The notes under the pieces are model-generated. The model had not been told where the DNA came from and ran no database searches. It worked only from the letters and a program-made list of their open reading frames with translations. A program made the position numbers and the translations under genes. 64,000 nucleotides of DNA from Streptomyces sp. ICC1 (GTDB taxonomy: Bacteria; Actinomycetota; Actinomycetes; Streptomycetales; Streptomycetaceae): positions 2,632,267-2,696,266 of the forward strand of contig NZ_CP030287.1 of the NCBI RefSeq assembly GCF_003287935.1. The letters are read 5' to 3'. This document shows positions 28,203-36,556 of this stretch, in pieces; the first letter of the stretch is position 1, and each line of letters starts with the position of its first letter.

Positions 28203-28967
28203 TTACGCCTCAGGAGACTCCGTGCGCAGCAGCTCGGCGACCTCGGCATCGACCCGCCGGGCCATCGCCCGGGCGAACTCGGCGGCCACGACCCCGCCGG
28301 CCAGCGGACGCAGCGCCGCCACCGCCTCCGTGATGTGCCGAAGCCGCGTGGCCGAAAGCTGTTCCAGCCCCTCCGGGCCGATCACGTGCTGCCGGAACAG
28401 CGCGACGAACCGGTCCGCGACCGCGGCCGCCTGCGCCTGTACGAAGTCACCCGCGTCCAGGACCTCGCCGAGCGGCACGCCCGCGCGCACCAGCGTCTCG
28501 GTCGCCTCCAGGAGGCGCCGACTGCGGTGGGTGACGAGGTCCCCGTCGATCGTCACGTAGCCCAACTCGGCCGCCCGCCGGGTGTCCTCGGGGGACGCCG
28601 TCGGGCCGAAGAGCTCGCGCAGCTCGGCCCGGGACATGGAGACCGACTCCTCCTGCTCCCAGTCGCGGGTCATCTCCCGCTCCAGGCCAAGCAGTTGGGA
28701 TATCCCGCCGCCCTGCTCCCAGGCGGCCAGCAGTTCCGCGATGCCGTTGACGGTGTAGCCGCGCCCCAACAGGTCGCTGATCAGGCGCAGTCGGGTGAGG
28801 TGGTCGTCGGAGTACCAGGCGATCCGGCCCTCCCGGCGCGGCGGCGGCAGCAGCCCGCGCTCCTGGTAGTAGCGCAGGTTGCGCACCTTGACGCCGGCCG
28901 CGCGGGCCACGTCTTCCCGCCGGTAGCGCCCGCCGGAGGTCCTGTCCTGATCCACCTGACTGCTCAC
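28203..28967 (-). CDS. MerR-family transcriptional regulator
   Basis: The 254-residue protein has an N-terminal MerR helix-turn-helix (YRREDVARAAGVKVRNLRYY, then ERGLLPPPRREGRIAWY) followed by a long helical effector domain unlike metal-binding MerR proteins. A GTG start is used. The region just upstream has ACCTaCCGG and CCGGcAGGT in inverted order (about 28996-29033), a possible operator. Ligand and targets unknown. Confidence 0.85.
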   Translation of the reverse strand: MSSQVDQDRTSGGRYRREDVARAAGVKVRNLRYYQERGLLPPPRREGRIAWYSDDHLTRLRLISDLLGRGYTVNGIAELLAAWEQGGGISQLLGLEREMTRDWEQEESVSMSRAELRELFGPTASPEDTRRAAELGYVTIDGDLVTHRSRRLLEATETLVRAGVPLGEVLDAGDFVQAQAAAVADRFVALFRQHVIGPEGLEQLSATRLRHITEAVAALRPLAGGVVAAEFARAMARRVDAEVAELLRTESPEA

Positions 28968-29057
28968 GCGGCCGAGTGTAGGACGAACAGGCGGACCTAC
29001 CGGCGGGTTACCTGACGGGCGTACCGGCAGGTCACGCGGGGCGGGCGTACCGGCGGA

Positions 29058-30263
29058 TCACGCGGGGCGGGGCTGCTCGCGCCGCTTGACCGCCCGCAGC
29101 ACCACGAACTTCGGTTCGCTCGCGGCGACCTCGCTGTTGCCGAAGAGCCGGCGCAGGTGGGTGTGGTAGCCCATGTGGCGGTTGGCGACCACCCACAGCT
29201 CGCCGCCCGGCCGCAGCGCCTTGCGCGACTGCGCGAACATGCGCAGCGCCGTGGCGTCCGTCGTCGCCTGGTGGGAGTGGAAGGGCGGGTTGCACAGGAT
29301 CAGGTCCACCGAGCCGGGCGGCAGCATCGCGACGCCGTCGCCGACGAGGAATTCGGCGCGGTCCAGCCTGCCCTTGACGTTCGCCCGGTACGTCGCCTCG
29401 GCCGAGGCCATCGCCTGGTACGACTCGTCCGTGAAGACGACCTCGGCGTCCGGGTCGGCCACCGCGACCGCCGTGCCGACGATGCCGTTGCCGCAGCCCA
29501 GGTCGACGACCCGGGCCCCGTCCGTGTTGGTCGGGATGTTCTGGAGGAAGAAGCGCGTGCCGACGTCCAGCCGGTCGGCGCAGAAGATCCCGGCGTGGTT
29601 GACGACGGTCAGCCCCGAGCCGGATCCGGCCTCCTGGTCCGCCGTGTACGTCACGGGCCACGGCCCGGCGGTCGTGGGGTGCGCGGCGCCGGGGTTCCCG
29701 GGCGTGCAGAAGATCAGCCGGGCCTTCTTCTCCGCCAGCGAGGTCTTGGTCGGCCCGAGGATCTTCTCGAAGAGGCGCAGCGTGGAGGTGTGGATCTCCT
29801 TCACCATGCCGGTGCCCACGACGACGGTCCCGGCGTGCACGTGCGGGGCCACCCGGTAGAGCTGGTCCTCCAGCAGCGCCAGGCTCTTGGGGATCCGTAC
29901 CAGGAGCACGTCGATCCGCTCCGGCGGCGCGTCCTGCGTGGTCAGCAGCGTCACGGTGCTCTTGCTCGTCCCGATGCCGTTGCGGTCCAGGTTGGCCGCG
30001 GTGGCGGAACGGGTCAGGCAGGAGTCGGTGATCTGCGTGGGGTGGTGGGCGGCCAGCGCCGTCGTCAGCGCCCCCCACCGGTCCCCGATCACGGTGATCT
30101 GGCCGGCGGCGGCCAGATCCACCGGGCCGCGTTCGCCCGTACCGGATTCGAGGTGGCGCAGCAGGTACTCGTCGGCGGCGTCCCATGCGAAGAGCCGGTC
30201 GCGCGGGTCCTCGGGGAAGCGGGCGAGCTCGAAGGAGCCGAAGGGCGTGGTCAGACGGTTCAT
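29058..30263 (-). CDS. rlmG: RlmG-like class I methyltransferase (rRNA or DNA/RNA guanine N2)
   Basis: The 401-residue protein has the RlmG/RsmC layout: a non-catalytic N-terminal methyltransferase-like half (about 1-190) and a catalytic half with the SAM motif VVDLGCGNGIVGTAVA and the guanine-targeting NPPFHSHQ. RlmG methylates G1835 of 23S rRNA in E. coli. Length fits. The precise base in this organism is not proven. Confidence 0.85.
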   Translation of the reverse strand: MNRLTTPFGSFELARFPEDPRDRLFAWDAADEYLLRHLESGTGERGPVDLAAAGQITVIGDRWGALTTALAAHHPTQITDSCLTRSATAANLDRNGIGTSKSTVTLLTTQDAPPERIDVLLVRIPKSLALLEDQLYRVAPHVHAGTVVVGTGMVKEIHTSTLRLFEKILGPTKTSLAEKKARLIFCTPGNPGAAHPTTAGPWPVTYTADQEAGSGSGLTVVNHAGIFCADRLDVGTRFFLQNIPTNTDGARVVDLGCGNGIVGTAVAVADPDAEVVFTDESYQAMASAEATYRANVKGRLDRAEFLVGDGVAMLPPGSVDLILCNPPFHSHQATTDATALRMFAQSRKALRPGGELWVVANRHMGYHTHLRRLFGNSEVAASEPKFVVLRAVKRREQPRPA

Positions 30264-30290
30264 ATTGCCCCCAGGCTAACCGAGGGACCG

Positions 30291-30318
30291 CCCCGGCCCC
30301 GCATGGGCGGGGCCGGGG
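30291..30318. terminator. GC hairpin, probable terminator
   Basis: CCCCGGCCCCGC pairs with GCGGGGCCGGGG across the loop ATGG. It lies between the TPR gene and rlmG, both on the minus strand, and probably ends the TPR transcript. Confidence 0.55.
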
Positions 30319-30423
30319 AGCGGCGTACGGAGTGCCACCCCGTCATCCGCACGGGGCCGGACGGGGCCGCATGGGGCTGTACGACCCCCCACGGGGCGAG
30401 GAACCGCCGGGACGTCCCGGGAC

Positions 30424-30774
30424 CTACTCGGGGAAATCCCCGGCCATCGCGGCGGCGATCCGCAGGTGCGGCGCCGCCTCCGCGGCCCGGCCCTGGCGCT
30501 CCAGGGTCCGGCCGAGCATCAGCTGCGCGTAGTCCTCCACGGGCCACCGCTCCAGGATGGCGCGCAGCTCGCGCTCGGCCCGCGAGAGCTGGGCGGAGTG
30601 GTAGTAGGCACGGGCCAGCAGCAGCCGGGGCGCCAGCAGCTCGGGCGCCTCTGCGGCCACGCCGTCCAGGACCAGGGCGGCGTTCGCGTACTCCTTGGCC
30701 TCGAAGAAGAGCAGGCCGCGGTCCCAGCGCTCGGCCGCGGTCCCGTGCTCCAGGTAGCCCTGCTGCGCGTTCAT
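30424..30774 (-). CDS. Small tetratricopeptide-repeat protein
   Basis: The 116-residue protein contains about three TPR-like helical pairs: RWDRGLLFFEAKEYANAALV, LLLARAYYHSAQLSRAEREL and AQLMLGRTLERQGRAAEAAP. It likely serves as a protein-binding adaptor. It is divergent from the pirin gene across 111 bases that must hold both promoters. Confidence 0.8.
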   Translation of the reverse strand: MNAQQGYLEHGTAAERWDRGLLFFEAKEYANAALVLDGVAAEAPELLAPRLLLARAYYHSAQLSRAERELRAILERWPVEDYAQLMLGRTLERQGRAAEAAPHLRIAAAMAGDFPE

Positions 30775-30885
30775 CGGTTCCCTTCCGCCGTTGAGGCTCT
30801 GTCGCTCTGTCCGCCCCTCCAACACGGGGATCCCGAGGAACATTCCACTGACCGCGGCGACCGCGCCGGGACTAAGTTGTGCCGT

Positions 30886-31851
30886 ATGAGCAATCTCGAT
30901 CGCCAGCCCGCTCTCTCCACCTGCGGCGGCCGCGGTTTCGTCGTGGCCGAGCCCGTACGCGAGCTCCTGAGCCCGCGCACCGTCAAGCTCGGTGGGTCCA
31001 CCGAGGTACGCCGTCTCCTGCCGAACCTGGGTCGCCGGATGGTCGGCGCCTGGTGCTTCGTCGACCACTACGGCCCCGACGACATCGCCGACGAGCCCGG
31101 CATGGCGGTGGCCCCCCACCCCCACTCGGGTCTGCAGACCGTCAGCTGGCTCCACGAGGGCGAGGTGCTGCACCGCGACAGCGTCGGCAGCCTGGCGACG
31201 ATCCGCCCGCGCGAGCTGGGCCTGATGACCTCCGGCCGCGGCATCAGCCACTCGGAGGAGAGCCCGCGCCCGCACGCCCGCTTCCTGCACGGCGCGCAGC
31301 TGTGGGTGGCGCTCCCCGACGCCCACCGCGACGTGGACCCGCACTTCCAGCACCACGCGGAGCTCCCGCAGGTCACCGCCCCGGGTCTGGCGGCGACCGT
31401 CATCCTGGGCACGCTGGACTCGGCGACCTCGCCGGGGTCCACGTACAGCCCGATCGTCGGAGCGGACCTGACGCTGGCGGCGGGCACGGAAACCCGGCTC
31501 CCGCTGGACCCGGACTTCGAGTACGCGGTCCTGTCGATGTCGGGCGAAGCCCACGTCGACGGCGTCCCGCTCCTCCCGGGCTCGATGCTCTACCTCGGCT
31601 GCGGCCGCCCGGACCTCCCCCTGCGCGCGAGCTCGGACGCGAGCCTGATGCTCCTGGGCGGCGAGCCGTTCGAGGAGGAGATCGTGATGTTCTGGAACTG
31701 GATCGGCCGGAGCCAGGCGGACATCGAGGAGTTCCGCGAGGCCTGGACGAACGGCACCCTCTACGGCGAGGTCAAGGGCTACGACGGCCCCCCGATCCCC
31801 GCGCCTGAACTCCCGCCAACTCGCTTGAAGCCTAGGGGGAGAACGCGCTGA
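30886..31851 (+). CDS. Pirin family protein
   Basis: The 321-residue bicupin has the metal-binding motif HPHSGLQTVSWLHEGEVLH with the partner Glu/His in GISHSEESPR, followed by the C-terminal pirin domain (GGEPFEEEIVMFWNWIGRS). Pirins bind iron; some are quercetinases, others regulators. ATG 30886 is the first plausible start. Nothing in the context narrows the role. Confidence 0.87.
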   Translation: MSNLDRQPALSTCGGRGFVVAEPVRELLSPRTVKLGGSTEVRRLLPNLGRRMVGAWCFVDHYGPDDIADEPGMAVAPHPHSGLQTVSWLHEGEVLHRDSVGSLATIRPRELGLMTSGRGISHSEESPRPHARFLHGAQLWVALPDAHRDVDPHFQHHAELPQVTAPGLAATVILGTLDSATSPGSTYSPIVGADLTLAAGTETRLPLDPDFEYAVLSMSGEAHVDGVPLLPGSMLYLGCGRPDLPLRASSDASLMLLGGEPFEEEIVMFWNWIGRSQADIEEFREAWTNGTLYGEVKGYDGPPIPAPELPPTRLKPRGRTR

Positions 31852-32420
31852 ACTGCGTCAATGTCATCGGGGGGTGGTCCGCAGGCGGCGGCTGCTAAGT
31901 CGTTCCGCTTCCAGAGGCCTCACGGAAGTCAGCGCGGACCCTGGAGGGATTTTTTGATCTTGAAGCGGAGTGGCATGTGGGTCAGGGTGTGGTCAGGCTT
32001 GGTCGGGCGTATGCTGACCCTTTGCTGACTCTACTGACGAGTAGTTAGATTTCTCGAGGGGGAGTCAGGGCGCGCCTCCCGGCAGGCGACCGGTCACGCC
32101 CTGCCCCCCCGGCCCTGGCCCCCCTTGGCTGCTGCGAGCTCCTCAGGCGGCCTCTCCCTCAAGGCCGCGGGTCGCTGCCCATCTCTCATGGAGGCCGGCG
32201 CGCGACGCTGTGGGCAGTCAACAAAGCGCGTTGTTGAAGCCGCGGAGGTTACGCCGACAGGCGTCCCATGATGAGCGAGTGTCCGCCGGCGGCCACTCCA
32301 CGTACCAACCGCGGGGCGGGCGCTGTGTGGGGGCACGGCTGCGGCTATGGGGGGGCTCGACTTATCAGCTGTCTCACCTGCTCGTTGACCTAGCGAGGTC
32401 AAGCCCGACTCATGATCGTG
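31852..32420. other. Noncoding or degenerate stretch next to a truncated PadR gene
   Basis: No convincing gene is present. The stretch has mixed composition with local AT-rich parts (about 31930-32060) and a short palindrome TTGACCT/AGGTCAA at 32385-32402. It abuts the break in the PadR gene, so it may hold remains of the element or rearrangement that truncated it. Confidence 0.4.
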
Positions 32421-32468
32421 TTACGAGCTCTCAAGCGTGCCCTTCGGCATCTCCGTCAGGTCGTCCAT
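32421..32468 (-). pseudogene. PadR-family regulator, N-terminal remnant
   Basis: A 15-codon frame, MDDLTEMPKGTLESS, matches the start of PadR regulators that begin MD(D/E)LTEMLKG(T/V)LEG. It has a ribosome site (GGAGAGGGG) and sits directly downstream of a PadR-type operator, but stops after codon 15 and no later part of the gene is seen. The 3' part was probably lost to an insertion or deletion at about 32425. A functional 15-residue peptide is possible but less likely. Confidence 0.5.
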
Positions 32469-32493
32469 CGGGGTCCCCTCTCCGATCCCCCCG

Positions 32494-32536
32494 TGTACTG
32501 CGTAGCACCGAGTACCACTATGCGGTATCACGGAGT
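32494..32536. promoter_or_regulatory. PadR-type double operator
   Basis: Two related sites, on the minus strand ACTCCGTGATACCGCATAGT and ACTCGGTGCTACGCAGTA, stand in tandem upstream of the PadR remnant. The second contains GTACT and AGTAC in inverted order. The pattern is like self-regulated PadR promoters in Streptomyces. Confidence 0.5.
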
Positions 32537-32580
32537 AGCCGGGTGAGAGAGGACCCCGTGCTGTCGGCCTTCCCGGCTCC

Positions 32581-34050
32581 TCAGGACGCGGTGCAGTTGA
32601 CCCGCACCGGGGCCGCTGCGGCGTGGCGGTTGTCGGCGCCGTTGCCGCGGTTGTCGAGGACGACGGAGATCTTGTTGTCCGTGATCGAGAAGGTCCCGGC
32701 GGACACCCACTGGCCCAGCGAGGCGGGCTGGTTGATCGTGAAGGATCCGATCTCGTCGCCCGACTTCTGGGTGAACGAGCGGTAGACGGTGTAGTGGGCC
32801 GGGCTGCCGCCGACGTACGAGAGGTCGCGCACGTTCGGAACGAACACTTGGACCGAGCAGCGACCCTTCTGCACCTTGTCCGTCGTGAACTTCCACTGCG
32901 CCCAGATGCCGTCCGAGCGTGAACTGCCGGACATCGGGAGGCTGTAATAGAAGCCGCTGCAGCCATAGGACTTGGTGCTGTCCCAGCTCTTGCGCCAGCC
33001 CTCGTTGCCGTCGGTGTAGAAGTCGCCGGTGGCGAACCCGGGGGTCTCGCAGCCGGGGCCGATCAGGTGCGAGTACGTGACGGCCGAGGGCCGGTTCTCC
33101 GGGACGGCCGCGGGCGGGTTGCCGCCGGGCGAGCCCTTCGAAGGGACCTGTCCGGGGTTCTGGGACACCGGGGTGTCCGTACGGCTCTCCCCGGCCGGCG
33201 CCGCGTGGTTCGAGCCTCCCGGGGAGCTGCCCTCGCCCCCGCCGCCGGAGCCCTGGGGGCTGCCCGCAGGCTCGCCGGCCGTGGTTCCGGGGGCCGCGCC
33301 GGGCTGCTCGCCGCCGACCGCGGGGGGGCTCGGGACGGAGACCCGCTGCTCGCCGGGTACGAGCCCGGGGCCGGAGCCGTCGGGGTTCAGCGGGCTGCCG
33401 GCCGGAGTCTCGGAGGAAGCGGCGCGGGGCTTCTCGTCGGGGCCGGATATGAGGAACGGCAACCCGATGAGGACCAGCCCGCCGAGGACGGCCGCGGCGA
33501 TCATCGGCTTGTTGGGCCGCCCCGGGGGCAGGAGGGCGGCGCGCGTGCCGGAGGTGCCCGAGCGGGTCGTCGTGGCGAGTCGGGTCTCGGCCGCCGACTC
33601 GGTCGCGGTACGGGCTTCGGCGTTGGTGGAGGTGGAGGTGGCGGTTTCCGTTGTGGCGGCCGCCGCCTCGGTGGTGGTCGGGACGGCGGCGGCCGAGGCG
33701 GGCTGCCGGGCCGCGGGCCGGGCCTGCGGTTCCGCTGCCTCCGGCTCCGTGGCCGCCTGCGGGGCAGGTTCCGCGGCCTCGGTGGCGGTGGCGGTCGCGG
33801 TCGCGGTCGAGGTGGCGGTGGCGGTCGCGGTGGAGGCGGCGGTCGCGGTGGCCGCGCCGCCCGCCTCCGTGGTGCGCGTCCCGGTCACGGCGCCTGCCTG
33901 CGGGCCGGCGGGGGCGGACCCGGTGACCGAGGGGGCGGCGGGGAACAGGCCCGTCGTCGGCTCCTCGGACAGGACGGCGAGCGCCGCCGCGCGACGCACC
34001 GGGGACCCCCCGGCGTTCTCACCTACCGGGTTGGACTCTCTGCTTGCCAT
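32581..34050 (-). CDS. Single-pass membrane protein with Ala/Thr-rich stalk and extracellular Cys domain
   Basis: The 489-residue protein has a cytoplasmic N-terminal part dominated by TATATAT-like low-complexity runs (about 65-140), one transmembrane helix (MIAAAVLGGLVLIGLPFLIS, near 190), a Pro/Gly-rich spacer and a C-terminal domain (about 330-489) with four Cys (GPGCETPGF, GCSGFYYSL, RCSVQVF, NCTAS). No catalytic motif is evident. It lies 58 bases downstream of the ART-like reading frame and may belong with it rather than with the NRPS genes. Confidence 0.72.
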   Translation of the reverse strand: MASRESNPVGENAGGSPVRRAAALAVLSEEPTTGLFPAAPSVTGSAPAGPQAGAVTGTRTTEAGGAATATAASTATATATSTATATATATEAAEPAPQAATEPEAAEPQARPAARQPASAAAVPTTTEAAAATTETATSTSTNAEARTATESAAETRLATTTRSGTSGTRAALLPPGRPNKPMIAAAVLGGLVLIGLPFLISGPDEKPRAASSETPAGSPLNPDGSGPGLVPGEQRVSVPSPPAVGGEQPGAAPGTTAGEPAGSPQGSGGGGEGSSPGGSNHAAPAGESRTDTPVSQNPGQVPSKGSPGGNPPAAVPENRPSAVTYSHLIGPGCETPGFATGDFYTDGNEGWRKSWDSTKSYGCSGFYYSLPMSGSSRSDGIWAQWKFTTDKVQKGRCSVQVFVPNVRDLSYVGGSPAHYTVYRSFTQKSGDEIGSFTINQPASLGQWVSAGTFSITDNKISVVLDNRGNGADNRHAAAAPVRVNCTAS

Positions 34051-34108
34051 GGCTGTGGGCCTTTCGGGGGTGGGAGGAGGAGCAAGGGTGCGGGAACGAC
34101 GACGTCGC

Positions 34109-36556
34109 TCAAGGACTCGACTGGGCCCGGTGGAACGGGCCGGTGCACCGGTCCGGCCAGGGCGTCGCCCCGGCCGGGCCCGTACGGCGGGCGACGGCGT
34201 CCAGCCGTTCCACGACATCGGACGAGGGGGCCCGGAAGGGGCCGGTGCCGGTGGGCAGTTCGGCCAGCAGGATGCGGGCGGGCAGGGCGCCGGCCGCGTC
34301 GTGGCGGGCCAGGACGGTGAACGCCGCGCCGGTACCGAAGAGAGCCTGCGTCCCGTTCCCGTCACGGGAGAGCACCGAGGTGCGGCGGGCGGTCAGGGGC
34401 CGGATGGCGTAGCGGACGTGGGACGGCGGCGGCTGGGGCGCGTGCCGCGCGTCCAGGTGGACGACGTCCAGCGGAACGTCGCACTCCAGCAGCGCGCCCG
34501 GCACCAACTCGTCCGGGACGGACGACGGCGCCACGGCGCGTACGAGGGTGCCCCGCAGCGCGGGAAGGCGCCGCAGACCGGAGGCCAGGCAGGCGGCGTA
34601 CGGGCGCAGCGCGCCGTCGCCGTCCTCGGGCAGGGCGCGGGCTCCGAACGGGTCGTCGGGGGAGGAGGAGAGGTAGAGGTGGACGGCGATCAGATCGGCC
34701 AGGGCCGCCTCCTCGCCGCTTCCGCGCAGGGCGGGCAGCCGGATGAGGGCCTGGCTGACGGGGCCGCTGTGCTTCTCCCAGACCCCGGAGGCCAGCTCCC
34801 GGAACGCGCGGCGGTCCGGCGGGGCGCGGCCGGGCCCGCGCCCGGGCGCGGGGCCTCGATACCGCGGGCTACGACGACGCGTACAACGGCATCGGGAACT
34901 CGGTGCTGTCGGTCCTGCGCCACCCCCAGTACGACCCCCCCGCCTGGCCGGTCTCCGCCGGCGCGTCCCTGGCGCGCCGCGCCTCGCAGCCGGCGCACCA
35001 GCCGCGGGCCGGGTGGGCTGCGTGGTGGCCTTGTCGGTGCGGTCCGGGGACCCGGTGCGCGCACCGGGCACGCCCGGGGCGGCGAAGGGCAGCTCGCTCA
35101 GGGCGAGTTCCGGGTCGGTTGCCAGCGTATGGAGCAGGGCCGCGTAGTCCCGTACGGCGGCCTCCGCCACGGTGTCGTCCAGCGTGTTGCCGTCGTACTG
35201 GACCAATGCGGCGGGCTGTGCGGCGTCGCTGAGCCCCAGGCCGTAGGACAGGGTGAACTTCGCGCCGTCCGTGGGTACGTCCACGTACTCGGCCGACGTA
35301 CCCGGCACGCGGAGGACCGTCGGTTCGCCGAGGACGTCGGAGGTGACCTGGACCAGCGCGGTGCCGTCAGCGCCGCGTGCTCCCGCGCCGAGGCGTTCGA
35401 GGACCAGGTCGAAGGGGAGGTGCCTGCGGCCCTGGGCTTCGACGAGTGCGTCGCGTACCCGTCGCAGAAGGTCGGCGAGGGTCGGGTCGTCCGAGACGTC
35501 GACCCGTACGGGCAGGGTGTTGACGCACAGGCCGACCAGCCCGCGCATGGCCGTTCCGCCGCGGTGGGTGGCCGCCACGCCGATGACGAGGTCGTCGTCG
35601 CCGGTGAGGCGGTGCAGGGCGGCGAAGGCCGCGGTCAGCGACACCGCGAAGAGCGTGGCGTGCCGCTCTGCACCCAGCGCCCGCAGGGCGCCGGGCACGG
35701 TGGGCGCGAGGGGCACGGTGCACACGGCCGCGGGCCGGGCGCCGGTGTGCGGCGCGGCCGCCGCCGGCAGGGGCAGGCGCGGTGGGGCGGCGTCGGCCAA
35801 CAGGGCGGTCCAGCGGTCCAGTTCAGCCGTGAATCCGGAGAGGCCCTCGTGCTCGTGGCGCGCGTGGTCGGCGTACTGCGGCGGTGCGGCGAGCTCGTGC
35901 CGGCCCGCCGCGTCGGTGGCCGCCGCGTAGAAGACGGCGAGTTCGGCGGCCACGGTCTCCAGCGAGGCGCCGTCCACCGCGATGTGATGGAACGTCAGGA
36001 GCAGCGTGTGGTCCTGCGGGCCGTGGCGCAGGACGAGCGCCCGTACGGCGTCGCCGGCCGCGAGGTCGAACGGCCGGGCCGACTCCCGCCGCAGCAGCCC
36101 CGGGGCGTGCGTCACGTCGGTGTCGATGACGGGTACGGGGACCTCATCCGGTGCCGGGAGCACCTCCTGCAGGGGCTCGCCCTCGCACTCCGTGTAGCGG
36201 GTGCGGAGGATGCCGTGCCGGGCCACCAGTGAGGTGACGGCGGTGGCGAACGCGGCCACGTCGAACGGACCGCGCACGCGCGTGGCGAACGGTACGTGGT
36301 ACGAGTCGCCCGCGCCGCCGAGCCGCTCCATCAGCCACATGCGGCGCTGGGCGCGGGAGAGGGGGGCGCTCGCGGCCCGCGGGTCGGTACCGGATCGGGC
36401 GGTGCCGCGTGCTGCGTGATCGTCCTCACGGGAGGCCGCGCCGGTGCCGGTACGGGGCTTCGCGCGCCCGGCGGCTCTGGTGCGGGCCAGGCGCAGCAGT
36501 TCCACCTGCCGTTCCTGTTGGCGGTCGCGTGCCGCGGAGTCGGCGTCAGTGGGCAT
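34109..36556 (-). CDS. NRPS condensation domain fused in frame to an ADP-ribosyltransferase-like region
   Basis: The 815-codon frame starts with a basic helix, then a full condensation domain (about 65-500) with LTFHHIAVDGASL as the HHxxxDG site. After LSELPFAAPG it passes through about 55 codons of Arg/Pro-rich, poorly biased sequence, then enters a region (about 575-800) with LRRLPALRGTLVRAV, VRYAIRPLTARRTSVLS and GTGAAFTVLARHDA that resembles ADP-ribosyltransferase-fold proteins of Streptomyces. The junction coincides with a segment of opposite-strand coding bias. The frame may therefore be an accidental fusion of a truncated NRPS gene and a truncated ART-like gene rather than one real protein. 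Its start overlaps the upstream A-T gene by 11 bases. Confidence 0.65.
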   Translation of the reverse strand: MPTDADSAARDRQQERQVELLRLARTRAAGRAKPRTGTGAASREDDHAARGTARSGTDPRAASAPLSRAQRRMWLMERLGGAGDSYHVPFATRVRGPFDVAAFATAVTSLVARHGILRTRYTECEGEPLQEVLPAPDEVPVPVIDTDVTHAPGLLRRESARPFDLAAGDAVRALVLRHGPQDHTLLLTFHHIAVDGASLETVAAELAVFYAAATDAAGRHELAAPPQYADHARHEHEGLSGFTAELDRWTALLADAAPPRLPLPAAAAPHTGARPAAVCTVPLAPTVPGALRALGAERHATLFAVSLTAAFAALHRLTGDDDLVIGVAATHRGGTAMRGLVGLCVNTLPVRVDVSDDPTLADLLRRVRDALVEAQGRRHLPFDLVLERLGAGARGADGTALVQVTSDVLGEPTVLRVPGTSAEYVDVPTDGAKFTLSYGLGLSDAAQPAALVQYDGNTLDDTVAEAAVRDYAALLHTLATDPELALSELPFAAPGVPGARTGSPDRTDKATTQPTRPAAGAPAARRGAPGTRRRRPARRGGRTGGGAGPTAPSSRCRCTRRRSPRYRGPAPGRGPGRAPPDRRAFRELASGVWEKHSGPVSQALIRLPALRGSGEEAALADLIAVHLYLSSSPDDPFGARALPEDGDGALRPYAACLASGLRRLPALRGTLVRAVAPSSVPDELVPGALLECDVPLDVVHLDARHAPQPPPSHVRYAIRPLTARRTSVLSRDGNGTQALFGTGAAFTVLARHDAAGALPARILLAELPTGTGPFRAPSSDVVERLDAVARRTGPAGATPWPDRCTGPFHRAQSSP
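34855..35016 (+). other. Segment with plus-strand coding signal inside a minus-strand gene (probable inversion)
   Basis: Read on the plus strand this segment gives about 50 codons ending almost all in G or C, including YDDAYNGIGNSVLSVLRHPQ and YDPPAWPVSAG, a plausible protein. On the minus strand, where both flanks code, it gives Arg-rich nonsense. Inverting it would join HQPRAG to GPAPGRGPGRAPPDRRAFRE, the apparent upstream part of the ART-like region. Confidence 0.55.
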
